Shown here: one piece after another, positions 32,612 through 40,151 of the stretch
How positions within the stretch are numbered: position 1 is the first letter of the stretch
Layout of the letters: each line of letters starts with the position of its first letter
From: Methanocorpusculum parvum
GTDB lineage: Archaea; Halobacteriota; Methanomicrobia; Methanomicrobiales; Methanocorpusculaceae
Reading direction: 5' to 3'
Assembly: GCA_015063085.1 (NCBI GenBank)
Contig: SUTD01000009.1
Location: 1-49,019 of the forward strand
DNA: 49,019 nucleotides
Program-made: the position numbers and the translations under genes
The notes under the pieces: generated by a model
Told to the model about the DNA's origin: nothing
The model's database searches: none
The model's input: only the letters and a program-made list of their open reading frames with translations

Positions 32612-33502
32612 ATGAGCGCAAGACTATTCAGGATTCTCTGGACAAAACTCCTCTCCCCTCCTCTTTGGCTCACCTGCATATTTGCGTTAGTCTCTGCTGT
32701 ATCTCTTTTTCAGATATTCTCCGGCGGGCTTGAAAATTCACCTGCTGCGTATGCAATGTATGCGTTCTCGTTCTACTCTCTTCTTGTGCTCTCTTTTGCA
32801 GTTGTAATTTATGTGCCGCGCTTGTATTCCGCTATGAGGAATACTGTGTATGATAACTCGTACACAAGACAGTATATTACTGATGCAGTATTCAAGACTC
32901 AGATTAATCTTGCAGGCTCGGTGATTCTTGATGTTTCCTATGCAGGAGTGAATGTTCTGCTTGCCGTCTTTTACCAGACAAACTGGTTCACAATTTTTGC
33001 AGGATACTATGCTGTTCTTTCCTTCCTTCGGGTTCTGCTTTTCCAGAATCTTTTCAGAAGGAAGGAACATCCGCTTCACGGATTAAAACGAGCACGGTTC
33101 TGCTCCGGCATTCTCCTGACGGTAAATCTGGTGCTTTCTGCACTGGTTTTGATGATGCTGTACCGTCCGCATGAGTTCGGCGATATGGGAGTGCTCATTT
33201 ATGTTGCCGCACTCTACACATTCTCCGCTCTTGCTGTGTCGCTTACCGGACTTATCAGATTCAGAAAATATACGAGCCCTGTTTTATCCGTCTCCCGGAT
33301 GATTAGCCTGACTGCGGCTCTTGTGTCTCTGCTGATTTTAGAAACAGCAATGCTTTCTCAGTTTGGTGGAGACATGCCTCTTTCAACGCAGAATATTCTC
33401 ATCGCGGCAACAGGAGCTGGAATCAGCATTTTCATTATCGTGACAGCACTTTATATGATTATCCGCACCACACAAAAAATCAATAGGGTAAAAGAATCCT
33501 GA
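32612..33502 (+). CDS. Multi-spanning membrane protein of unknown function, Clostridia-like
   Basis: A 296-residue integral membrane protein with about eight hydrophobic segments and a basic C terminus. Recognisable stretches (RNTVYDNSYTRQYITD, SPVLSVSRMISLTAALVSLLILETAMLSQF) match, from memory, a family of unnamed membrane proteins in gut Firmicutes. No catalytic motif or transporter signature is visible. It is third in the cassette and converges on the TetR gene, with 7 nt between stop codons. Confidence 0.75.
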   Translation: MSARLFRILWTKLLSPPLWLTCIFALVSAVSLFQIFSGGLENSPAAYAMYAFSFYSLLVLSFAVVIYVPRLYSAMRNTVYDNSYTRQYITDAVFKTQINLAGSVILDVSYAGVNVLLAVFYQTNWFTIFAGYYAVLSFLRVLLFQNLFRRKEHPLHGLKRARFCSGILLTVNLVLSALVLMMLYRPHEFGDMGVLIYVAALYTFSALAVSLTGLIRFRKYTSPVLSVSRMISLTAALVSLLILETAMLSQFGGDMPLSTQNILIAATGAGISIFIIVTALYMIIRTTQKINRVKES

Positions 33503-33509
33503 GGAGTAC

Positions 33510-34052
33510 TCAGATTCTTTTTTCGATACTTTTTTCCTGGTATTCAGAATAGAGGATGCTGAGCATTTCTTCTGGTGTTTCCTTGCATCCTTCGTTTAAC
33601 CAGAGTTTGATTATGGCGCTTAAGCCGTGACGGAAAAATTCCTGGTGGTACTTTCCATAGATATCCTGATGGTATGTACTTGCTTTTGCGGCTCCGTCAT
33701 TCGGTATTGGCAAACGGCCGTCTCGTCCGAGTTTAAAGTATGTTTTATATTGCGGCTGATTTTCTTTAATGTGGGTGAAGAGAGACAGAAGGACTGAATC
33801 GGATCTGCTTCTGTTCAGCATCTCGTTGCCGAAAATTGCAATGGTTTCTGCTTCCAGACGGTTCATCTCCGCATTTGCCAAATCCTGCAGGTCGCGGTAG
33901 TTCATGTAGAAGGTTGTCCGGTTGATTCCTGCTTTGCTGCAGATATCAGTGACACTGATGTCGTCAAGCTCGCGGGTTTCCAGAAGGTCAATAAATGCAG
34001 TATGAATTTTGAGAAGAGTATTTTGTCTGCGTTTATTGTTTGGAACGTTCAT
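33510..34052 (-). CDS. TetR/AcrR-family transcriptional regulator, Clostridia-like
   Basis: A 180-residue TetR protein. The N-terminal helix-turn-helix reads TLLKIHTAFIDLLETRELDD, then ISVTDICSKAGINRTTFYMNY. The C-terminal half (KYHQEFFRHGLSAIIKLWLNEGCKETPEEM) is of the kind found in low-GC Gram-positive regulators (TetR_C_8-like). It is convergent with the three cassette genes and probably controls them through the palindromes at 31877 and 31937. Its own start is 39 nt from the 3' end of tRNA-Val. The inducer is unknown. Confidence 0.87.
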   Translation of the reverse strand: MNVPNNKRRQNTLLKIHTAFIDLLETRELDDISVTDICSKAGINRTTFYMNYRDLQDLANAEMNRLEAETIAIFGNEMLNRSRSDSVLLSLFTHIKENQPQYKTYFKLGRDGRLPIPNDGAAKASTYHQDIYGKYHQEFFRHGLSAIIKLWLNEGCKETPEEMLSILYSEYQEKSIEKRI

Positions 34053-34091
34053 GATAGTGTTTAGTGGAATTGAGAAAATCAGAAAAAGAAG

Positions 34092-34165
34092 TGGACCCGC
34101 TGAGATTCGAACTCAGGACCTCCGCCATGTCAAGGCGACGTCATAGCCTGCTAGACCACGAGTCC
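34092..34165 (-). tRNA. tRNA-Val (anticodon GAC)
   Basis: A 74-nt cloverleaf reads on the minus strand: acceptor GGACTCG paired to CGGGTCC (one G-U), D arm GTC/GAC, anticodon stem TCGCC/GGCGG with loop TTGACAT, and T arm CTGAG-TTCGAAT-CTCAG. The discriminator base is A and no CCA is encoded. Anticodon GAC reads GUC/GUU valine codons. A TATA box lies upstream at 34216-34223. Confidence 0.93.
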
Positions 34166-34215
34166 CTGCAGCTCAGGCACTGCGCCTGTGTGCTCTAATA
34201 CATACGATTCGTGAC

Positions 34216-34223
34216 TATTTATA
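34216..34223 (-). promoter_or_regulatory. TATA box for tRNA-Val
   Basis: On the minus strand this reads TATAAATA, 51 nt before the 5' end of the mature tRNA. This implies a 5' leader of about 25 nt, removed by RNase P. Confidence 0.6.
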
Positions 34224-34233
34224 CTTTTTGAAA

Positions 34234-34713
34234 TCACTTTGACTCAATCTGAGCCAGAAGCTCTGCTCTGTGCGGTGCGGCATCTGCTCCGTACTTCTTT
34301 GCAAGAAGAACAACAGCCGCATAATCTCCAATCAGATTGTCGAAATGCGCTCTGATTTCGCTTAGTTCGCCAACGAGCGCCTTCGTATCAAGACCGGACT
34401 TTGCAGCAACCTCTGCGAGAAGCGTATCCAAAACATCCTTCTTCTCCGGCAAAGGCGCGGAAAATATTTCATCAGTCGGCCGGAAGCCGAGCGGAATCTT
34501 CTCCTCGCGCAGAGACTCCGTCAGCACAAACTCCCCGTGCTCATCCTTTGTCAGAATCCCTGCGGCAAGACCGATTGTTATCAGCTTCTTCGCATCATCC
34601 AGCCCCATCCACCGCTTATCCTGCGTATAGTAAAACACCAGCTTCATCTGCGAAAGAACCGGTGAACGCATGTGAACGAAAGGTGCTGCTAAAGTAATCT
34701 CCAGTTCTCCCAT
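34234..34713 (-). CDS. DUF2240 family protein
   Basis: A 159-residue soluble protein matching DUF2240, an archaeal family of unknown function. An N-terminal winged-helix-like part (DDAKKLITIGLAAGILTKDEHGEFVLTESL) is followed by a helical region ending NLIGDYAAVVLLAKKYG. It overlaps the preceding gene's stop by one base (TAATG) and is co-translated with it. A role in RNA or DNA transactions is only a guess. Confidence 0.82.
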   Translation of the reverse strand: MGELEITLAAPFVHMRSPVLSQMKLVFYYTQDKRWMGLDDAKKLITIGLAAGILTKDEHGEFVLTESLREEKIPLGFRPTDEIFSAPLPEKKDVLDTLLAEVAAKSGLDTKALVGELSEIRAHFDNLIGDYAAVVLLAKKYGADAAPHRAELLAQIESK

Positions 34714-35129
34714 TATGCCATCACCTGATAAATATATTCAGCCGCATCCTTTGACGAAATCATCTGCGGATTTGTCGTATGCGACACATAAATCTCAGTC
34801 ACGCCTCCATTGTCGAGCAGTTTTACCATAAACTTCTGTGCGGGTTCAGGTCTGTATCCGTCAGATTTGAGCACCGTATCAGAAATCGTCAGCAGAAAAT
34901 CCGCCTCATCGCTGACACCGGAAAGCGCCTGCAAAGATGCCGTCTCAAAATCCAGGCGGTTGCAGGCAACCTGCAGATGAATCTCCCGCTTCACTGCTCC
35001 CTTCTCTGTTCGGAAATTATCCTGCATCGAAGACAATGCCGCAATCCTCTCAAGACAACAGGAAAACGGTTTTCGGACAAGAAGCGAACAGTCAAAAGTC
35101 TTCGGGAACTGATAGGAGACGCGGCGCAT
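34713..35129 (-). CDS. Conserved archaeal protein of unknown function upstream of DUF2240
   Basis: A 138-residue protein I do not recognise by family. The start at 35129 (MRRVSYQFPKTFDCS) is preferred over an in-frame Met eight codons earlier. It shows an alternating strand pattern (REIHLQVACNRLDFE, FMVKLLDNGGVTEIYVSH) and a C-terminal helix DAAEYIYQVMA. This suggests a small alpha/beta domain, possibly KEOPS Pcc1-like (CTAG/PCC1 proteins have similar length), but I cannot confirm that. Its stop overlaps the DUF2240 start. Confidence 0.65.
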   Translation of the reverse strand: MRRVSYQFPKTFDCSLLVRKPFSCCLERIAALSSMQDNFRTEKGAVKREIHLQVACNRLDFETASLQALSGVSDEADFLLTISDTVLKSDGYRPEPAQKFMVKLLDNGGVTEIYVSHTTNPQMISSKDAAEYIYQVMA

Positions 35130-35190
35130 GAATAGTATTCGACGCCAACGCACATGAATCTTACAGTAAAGGGTAGAAAAAAAATTATAT

Positions 35191-35568
35191 TTATTCGATC
35201 AGAACTGCGTTGATAACGCCGTCCTGACCTGGTCTGCTGACGATGCGTGCTTTACCGAGGTCGGTTGCAATGACTGCGCCCTTGGTCATAAGGTTACGGC
35301 GGACGTAGTTCGGGTTTGCTGCGTTCTCTGCAACGGAGAGAATCTTGACCTTCTGGACCTTTCCGGTCTTGGTGTCGCTGACGTTTGCGAACTCACAGCG
35401 GAGTGCGCGAACCTTGGTGTTGCCTCCGGTAGTGCGGATAGTCTTGACCTTGTTCTCTCCAAGGACAGTATCTGCTGCCGGTCTTCCGATTTCGGTTCTT
35501 CTCTTTCCGCGGGCTGCGTGGTAGCGGCCTCCGGTGGATTTACGGGTGGATTTTCCCTGCCAAAGCAT
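35191..35568 (-). CDS. rps8e: 30S ribosomal protein S8e
   Basis: An archaeal/eukaryotic-type small-subunit protein of 125 residues, the usual archaeal length. It is recognised by the basic start WQGKSTRKSTGGRYHAARGK, then NPNYVRRNLMTKGAVIATD and the end RPGQDGVINAVLIE. A run of T on the coding strand follows (AAAAAAAATT at 35177 onward on the plus strand). It is transcribed alone. Confidence 0.96.
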   Translation of the reverse strand: MLWQGKSTRKSTGGRYHAARGKRRTEIGRPAADTVLGENKVKTIRTTGGNTKVRALRCEFANVSDTKTGKVQKVKILSVAENAANPNYVRRNLMTKGAVIATDLGKARIVSRPGQDGVINAVLIE

Positions 35569-35678
35569 TTTGAATATCTCCTAAATTTTAATATCTCTGA
35601 TTAACGATAATGAGTTGCCTCATCGCATCAGTCTTTCAAAGAGTCCTTTACATATTGGATGTTAAGGTATATTAAACC

Positions 35679-36326
35679 TCAGGCCAGAATTGCATCGGCA
35701 ACTTCAGAAACACCCTCGCCCTTCTTGAGAACGGTCTTGATAATAACCATCTCCGGGTTGTAGCGCTTAATGTCTGCAATCATTCTTTCGACGTTGCATC
35801 CGACCGCTTCTGCTAAATCGACCTTGTTGATTACTGCGATATTGCAGTCTCTAAACATCATCGGGTGCTTGTTTACCACATCATCGCCTTCGGTGGTGGA
35901 GATGACAACAATGCGCTTCTCTGCGCCGAGCTTGAAGTCGGTCGGGCAGACCATATTGCCGACATTTTCGATGAATACGACATTTACGCCGTCTAAATTC
36001 ATGTGGTCGAGTGCGTGGTGGACAAGATGCGCGTCTAAGTGGCACTCCTTTCCGGTGTTTGCGTTGTATGCCTGAATTCCGGTTTTGACAATTCTCTGGA
36101 AGTCATCATCGCCGTAAACATCGCCTGCAATAGCAGCCGTTACAAGACCTCTCTTCTGCAGCTCGGGGACAAGCTGCTCGATTAAGGATGTCTTGCCGGA
36201 ACCGATTGCGCCGAGAAGATCAAACGCGCGGACACCGTGCTCTTTAAAGTGTTCGGCGTTATGCTCGGCAAGGCGGTTGTTTGCGCCGTATATTTCGGCT
36301 TCCATAGAAACATCGATATGATGCAT
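35679..36326 (-). CDS. hypB: Hydrogenase/urease nickel incorporation GTPase HypB
   Basis: HypB is the GTPase that, with HypA, delivers Ni to [NiFe] hydrogenases, which methanogens growing on H2 need. The 215-residue protein has the P-loop GAIGSGKTSL and the metal-binding switch segment ENVGNMVCPTDF (Cys). The guanine motif NKVDLAE and the HLDAHLVHHALDHM region follow. It lacks a His-rich N-terminal nickel store. The start at 36326 was chosen as the first Met matching family length; the frame extends to 36410. It is divergent from SRP19. Confidence 0.95.
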   Translation of the reverse strand: MHHIDVSMEAEIYGANNRLAEHNAEHFKEHGVRAFDLLGAIGSGKTSLIEQLVPELQKRGLVTAAIAGDVYGDDDFQRIVKTGIQAYNANTGKECHLDAHLVHHALDHMNLDGVNVVFIENVGNMVCPTDFKLGAEKRIVVISTTEGDDVVNKHPMMFRDCNIAVINKVDLAEAVGCNVERMIADIKRYNPEMVIIKTVLKKGEGVSEVADAILA

Positions 36327-36452
36327 GAGAATATATTGGTCACAAAAGGGTTTATAGATACTCATACCAAATCGAAAAATAGTATTACCAATGCTATTCT
36401 GCCGTAACACGACAGCAGACTTATTTTCTTACAAACGAAACAAGTATTCAGT

Positions 36453-36716
36453 ATGGCACTCCGCACAATATATCCCTGCTACTTTGACGTCTCGCTTACC
36501 CGCGCTGCGGGCAGAAGAGTCTCCAAGAGCGAAGCGGTTCCGCAGCCGAACCTCTCGCGCATAGCAAGAGCTGCAAAAGCAGCCGGACTTTCCATTGCAG
36601 AAGAGGACGCATCCGCATCACATCCTGCCCGCTGGTTTGCAAAAGAAGGCAGAATTGTTATTGAATACGCCGGCTCAAAGGAAGAACTCCTGCACAAAAT
36701 CGCAGAAAAACTCTAA
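36453..36716 (+). CDS. srp19: Signal recognition particle subunit SRP19
   Basis: An 87-residue basic protein that binds 7S RNA and readies it for SRP54, in the co-translational targeting of membrane proteins. The start TIYPCYFDVSLTRAAGRRV is the family signature (YP-x-Y-D, with the R-x-GRR-basic patch), and HPARWFAKEGRIVIEY follows. It is 3 nt from the next gene. The 7S RNA is not in the window. Confidence 0.94.
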   Translation: MALRTIYPCYFDVSLTRAAGRRVSKSEAVPQPNLSRIARAAKAAGLSIAEEDASASHPARWFAKEGRIVIEYAGSKEELLHKIAEKL

Positions 36717-36719
36717 GAT

Positions 36720-37364
36720 ATGTACGACTTCCACTGTCACACAACCTACTCTGACGGCGAATTAATCCCATCCGAACTCATCCGCAGAATGGCATATGCA
36801 GGATACACCGAGATGGGAATCGCCGACCATGCGGACTTTTCCAATATCGAAGAGCTCATTGCAGCCCAGAAGCGGGTGAAGCGCTCGGCAGAGCTGTATG
36901 GAATCTCGCTTTATACTGGCGTTGAGTTAACGCATGTCCCGCCGGAGGAGATTGACGAGCTCGCACACCTTGCAAAATCCCTCGGCGCAGAGATAGTAAT
37001 TGTGCACGGGGAAACAACCGCAGAACCGGTAGCGGAGGGAACAAACTTTGCCGCACTCTCCTCGGATGCAGTGGATATTTTAGCGCATCCGGGATTAATC
37101 ACCGAAGAAGAAGCAAAGCTTGCGGCAAAGAACGGCGTTTATCTGGAGATTACTTCCCGCGGAGGGCACAACAGAACAAACGGACATGTTTTATCTCTTG
37201 GAAGACGCGCGGGCGCGCGGTTCGTTATCCAGTCGGACATTCACTCCCCCGACGACATCATATCGGAGCATACGCGCTGTATTGTGGCAAGGGGGGCAGG
37301 TATGACGGAAGACGAGGCAAAATCTGTTCTCTCCTATACTGCATCGGATATCCGAAAACCCTAG
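36720..37364 (+). CDS. PHP-domain phosphoesterase (histidinol-phosphatase-like)
   Basis: A 214-residue PHP-fold metal-dependent phosphoesterase. The first metal motif is DFHCHTTYSDGEL (His-x-His), then GIADHADF, TGVELTHV, and a further His in IVHGETTA, DILAHPG and IQSDIHSP. Archaeal members are annotated as histidinol-phosphate phosphatase-like; whether it acts in histidine synthesis is unknown. It starts 3 nt after SRP19 and is probably co-transcribed. Confidence 0.88.
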   Translation: MYDFHCHTTYSDGELIPSELIRRMAYAGYTEMGIADHADFSNIEELIAAQKRVKRSAELYGISLYTGVELTHVPPEEIDELAHLAKSLGAEIVIVHGETTAEPVAEGTNFAALSSDAVDILAHPGLITEEEAKLAAKNGVYLEITSRGGHNRTNGHVLSLGRRAGARFVIQSDIHSPDDIISEHTRCIVARGAGMTEDEAKSVLSYTASDIRKP

Positions 37365-37414
37365 TTCTATTTTACCGTTCTGGGAAAAACATTTATAGAA
37401 CATCAACATCATAA

Positions 37415-37428
37415 ATATATGCATATAT
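37415..37428. promoter_or_regulatory. AT-rich palindrome in the gar1-tfb promoter region
   Basis: ATATATGCATATAT is a perfect 14-bp palindrome about 75-88 nt before the gar1 start. It could be the TATA region of the gar1-tfb operon. A second TATA-like CATTTATAG is at about 37390. Confidence 0.4.
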
Positions 37429-37502
37429 ATCCTGCGGTTTGATTCGGGCCGCAAAAGCGCTAACACGAATTACATTGAATGTTCCATCAGAGGATTGGTT
37501 TT

Positions 37503-37838
37503 GTGAAAATTGCAGGGAAAGTAGTGGCCAAACGCGGAAAGCGTCTTCTCATCGCGGAGTGTGACGCCGGTCAGCTTCCCCCGCTGTACATCAGCGTTGC
37601 AGACGAAACAAACCGCCTTGTTGGAAAAATTGTTGACCTCTACGGCAGTGTCGCGAGGCCGTATGTCACTGTTCTTTGCAGTGAGGATGGATGTGAGGTC
37701 TTACCCGGTTCATTATTATATGCGATTCCGGAATCAAAGCCTGAATCGGGAAAGAAGAACTTCCGCCGACGGCAGAACAGCAATCGGAAACAGTCTCCGT
37801 TTCCGAAGAGGAATTTGAAGAAGCATGACAGAAATTGA
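37503..37838 (+). CDS. gar1: H/ACA ribonucleoprotein subunit Gar1
   Basis: Gar1 is part of H/ACA RNPs that guide pseudouridylation of RNA together with Cbf5, Nop10 and L7Ae. The 111-residue protein has the Gar1 beta-barrel ([20 protein letters not shown]) and a basic, Arg/Asn/Lys-rich tail ([20 protein letters not shown]). The GTG at 37503 is preferred as start because GAGG lies 9 nt before it; an in-frame ATG at 37479 has none. It overlaps tfb by 14 nt in another frame. Confidence 0.88.
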   Translation: MKIAGKVVAKRGKRLLIAECDAGQLPPLYISVADETNRLVGKIVDLYGSVARPYVTVLCSEDGCEVLPGSLLYAIPESKPESGKKNFRRRQNSNRKQSPFPKRNLKKHDRN

Positions 37839-38844
37839 AAAACTCAGACAGTTAAAACAGCAGAGGGAAAAGATGAAGGAGCGTCAGGGCATTGCTCTGG
37901 CGCCGAAAGAGAAGGAAAAGCCGGCAGGAGAGAATACTGCCGTTACTGTCTGTCCGGAATGCGGCAGCAAGCAGCTTGTTCATGATTATGAGCGTGCAGA
38001 GCTTGTCTGTCAGAACTGCGGTCTTGTGCTTGATGATGACTTCATCGACAGAGGACCGGAGTGGCGTGCATTCGATCACGACCAGCGCATGAAGCGTTCC
38101 CGTGTGGGAGCTCCGATGACCTTTACCATCCACGATAAAGGTCTGTCAACGATGATTGACTGGAGAAACCGTGACTCCTACGGCCGCGCAATCTCCTCCA
38201 AGAACCGCGCTCAGCTCTACCGTTTAAGAAAATGGCAGCGCCGTATCAGAGTTTCCAATGCAACGGAGAGAAACCTTGCATTCGCACTCTCTGAACTTGA
38301 CCGTATGGCATCTGCACTCGGTCTTCCAAGAAATGTCAGAGAGACTGCAGCAGTTGTCTACCGTGATGCGGTTGACAAGAACCTCATTCGCGGAAGAAGT
38401 ATCGAAGGTGTTGCAGCGGCAGCACTCTATGCAGCATGCCGCCAGTGCAATGTCCCAAGAACCCTTGATGAGATTGCAGAAGTTTCCCGTGTCACCAGAA
38501 AGGAGATTGGCAGAACCTACCGTTTCATCTCCCGTGAGCTTGGATTAAAGCTGCTGCCGACCTCTCCGGGAGACTATGTCCCGAGATTCTGCTCCGGTCT
38601 TGGACTCAAAGGAGAAGTTCAGTCCCGCGCAATGGAGATTTTAAAGCAGGCAGGCGAGCGCGAACTGACCTCCGGAAGAGGTCCGACCGGTGTTGCTGCT
38701 GCTGCAATCTACATCTCCTCAATTCTTTCCGGTGAGCGCAGAACCCAGCGCGAGGTAGCAGATGTGGCAGGAGTAACCGAAGTTACCATCAGAAACAGAT
38801 ACAAAGAGCTTGCAGAACAGCTCGACATTGAGATTATTCTCTAA
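37825..38844 (+). CDS. tfb: Transcription initiation factor TFB
   Basis: TFB recruits RNA polymerase to TBP-bound promoters. The 339-residue protein has a zinc ribbon (Cys43, Cys46, Cys62, Cys65; CPECGS and CQNCGL) and the B-reader/linker ([21 protein letters not shown]). Two cyclin folds follow, the second ending in the BRE-contacting helix [20 protein letters not shown]. It begins inside gar1's last codons. A charged N-terminal helix of about 25 residues precedes the ribbon, slightly longer than in some archaea. A 9-T terminator follows. Confidence 0.97.
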   Translation: MTEIEKLRQLKQQREKMKERQGIALAPKEKEKPAGENTAVTVCPECGSKQLVHDYERAELVCQNCGLVLDDDFIDRGPEWRAFDHDQRMKRSRVGAPMTFTIHDKGLSTMIDWRNRDSYGRAISSKNRAQLYRLRKWQRRIRVSNATERNLAFALSELDRMASALGLPRNVRETAAVVYRDAVDKNLIRGRSIEGVAAAALYAACRQCNVPRTLDEIAEVSRVTRKEIGRTYRFISRELGLKLLPTSPGDYVPRFCSGLGLKGEVQSRAMEILKQAGERELTSGRGPTGVAAAAIYISSILSGERRTQREVADVAGVTEVTIRNRYKELAEQLDIEIIL

Positions 38845-38847
38845 TTC

Positions 38848-38856
38848 TTTTTTTTT
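38848..38856 (+). terminator. Oligo-T terminator after tfb
   Basis: Nine T four nt after the tfb stop codon, before the Yip1-type gene at 38900. Confidence 0.6.
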
Positions 38857-38899
38857 AATCCTGAATCTTTTATACTATTCTGCCTAATAGAGTAGTGAC

Positions 38900-39463
38900 A
38901 TGCATATCTTTTCGTCTTTGTATAATCTCCTCTTTGACCAGAAGACGTTCTTTTCCGGGAATGCGCCGTCTGGTCTGAAAATCCCGATTCTCGTAACCGC
39001 GCTCTACGCAGTTGTCTCAGCTCTGGTTTCCATCCCTCTCCTCAGCGAGGCAGCGGCTCTTGTTCCGGCTGAGCTTTCCGGAATCATCATCGGAACTGGT
39101 GTTGTGTCTTCGCTGATCGGCGCATTCATAAGCTGGGTTTTTGTATCCGTCCTTTTCTTCGCCTGCCTGAAGTTCATCGGATACGCCGCGTGTTCGTTTA
39201 AAGATGTTCTTGCCGTCTGCGGTTATGTCTCGGTGATTTCGGGTATCAGTGCGGTATTAACCGTTCTTGTGTGGTTTATCGGTCCGGCGCCGGCGGTTCT
39301 TCTGGTCGTTCTTGAATTGGTTTTCCTGCTCTGGTCTGTGCCGGTGTGGTATTTCGGATTCAGTGCGGTGTGTGATGTTCCGGCAAAAAAGATGCGGGTT
39401 TGTGTTGCGGTTCCGGCAGTTCTGATGGCGGCAGTATCTCTTCTGTCCCTGATCGGCGCATAA
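38900..39463 (+). CDS. Yip1-domain membrane protein
   Basis: A 187-residue protein with five hydrophobic segments and the Yip1 layout: an N-terminal amphipathic LYNLLFDQKTFFSGNAP, then a bundle with FKDVLAVCGYVSVISGIS and LLWSVPVWYFGFSAVCD. Archaeal Yip1-family proteins are common, of unknown function. It converges on the next gene, with 1 nt between. Confidence 0.8.
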   Translation: MHIFSSLYNLLFDQKTFFSGNAPSGLKIPILVTALYAVVSALVSIPLLSEAAALVPAELSGIIIGTGVVSSLIGAFISWVFVSVLFFACLKFIGYAACSFKDVLAVCGYVSVISGISAVLTVLVWFIGPAPAVLLVVLELVFLLWSVPVWYFGFSAVCDVPAKKMRVCVAVPAVLMAAVSLLSLIGA

Positions 39464-39464
39464 T

Positions 39465-39857
39465 CTAATCCCGGATTTCTTCTTTTTTCTCCGCCAGCTT
39501 TTCGGAAAAATCGTTCAGCGAAAAAAACGCCAGAACCAGAGCGATGATGAGTGCGGATATCGGCAGAATTGTTACGTCGTGCATATAGTAATCCAGAAGC
39601 ATAAGCACGCCGAAAGTGGATGCCGCATCAAGTACGGCAAACAGAATATGTGCTGTACGGCCGGAAAGTTTTCCAAGTTCAAAAAGTGCCCGCGGGATTG
39701 CGGAGGCAAACATTTCCAGAGGAAGGCTTACGGCACAGAAGACAACGGCGAATATGACGCCTGTCCAGACGGATGCAAACGAAAAGCCGAAGATTACCAG
39801 AAGAATACAGAAAAGTACTGCGGCAAATGTCACAGCTTTTCTGATCAGTATATTCAT
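39465..39857 (-). CDS. Four-helix membrane protein, YrvL-like
   Basis: A 130-residue protein with four membrane helices. The pattern FASVWTGVIFAVVFCAVSLPLEMF and DYYMHDVTI resembles the YrvL family of Bacillus and relatives, in which YrvL regulates oxalate decarboxylase expression. The match is by eye and moderate. It is convergent with the Yip1 gene and transcribed alone. Confidence 0.6.
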   Translation of the reverse strand: MNILIRKAVTFAAVLFCILLVIFGFSFASVWTGVIFAVVFCAVSLPLEMFASAIPRALFELGKLSGRTAHILFAVLDAASTFGVLMLLDYYMHDVTILPISALIIALVLAFFSLNDFSEKLAEKKEEIRD

Positions 39858-39909
39858 ACATCCTGGTATGAGGGATGCATATACTAAGTTTTTGAAAAAA
39901 AAGAGGGAT

Positions 39910-40149
39910 TTATTCCCCGATGAATTTTTTAATTTCTGCGTAGAGGAACTCGTTTACCTTTTCAATTTCTTCTCTTTTTCCGCGGAATGCTAAGAGTTCG
40001 CGTTCGTCATTTACCATGTTTGCGAAGTTGAGCGGTCTGGTGACTGATACCAGCTCAACATCGAACTTCAGTGCGGCATCGCGGATTGCAGCTCTCGGAG
40101 TTCCCGGCGGGATTACTAAATCGAATTCGTCTTCAATATTTTCCGTCAT
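39910..40149 (-). CDS. Small conserved methanogen protein coupled to marker 14
   Basis: A 79-residue acidic protein I cannot name. The start at 40149 has GGGAAG upstream; the frame continues further but overlaps marker 14. It seems a single alpha/beta unit: DEFDLVIPPGTPRAAIRDAALKF, a strand VELVSVTRPL, and a C-terminal helix KVNEFLYAEIKKFIGE. It begins 2 nt after the marker 14 stop, so it is probably translated with it and may act with it (inference). Confidence 0.75.
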   Translation of the reverse strand: MTENIEDEFDLVIPPGTPRAAIRDAALKFDVELVSVTRPLNFANMVNDERELLAFRGKREEIEKVNEFLYAEIKKFIGE

Positions 40150-40151
40150 AA

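Noticed and set aside
31836-34170. Attachment-site duplication of the tRNA-Val 3' end flanking the cassette
   Set aside because: The tRNA T-arm and acceptor sequence was looked for in 31836-31972 and not seen, so integration at the tRNA is not proven.
36453-36716. Candidate small subunit of aconitase X (DUF126)
   Set aside because: The protein is clearly SRP19 by its N-terminal YP-x-Y-D and basic motifs; no DUF126 protein was found in the window.
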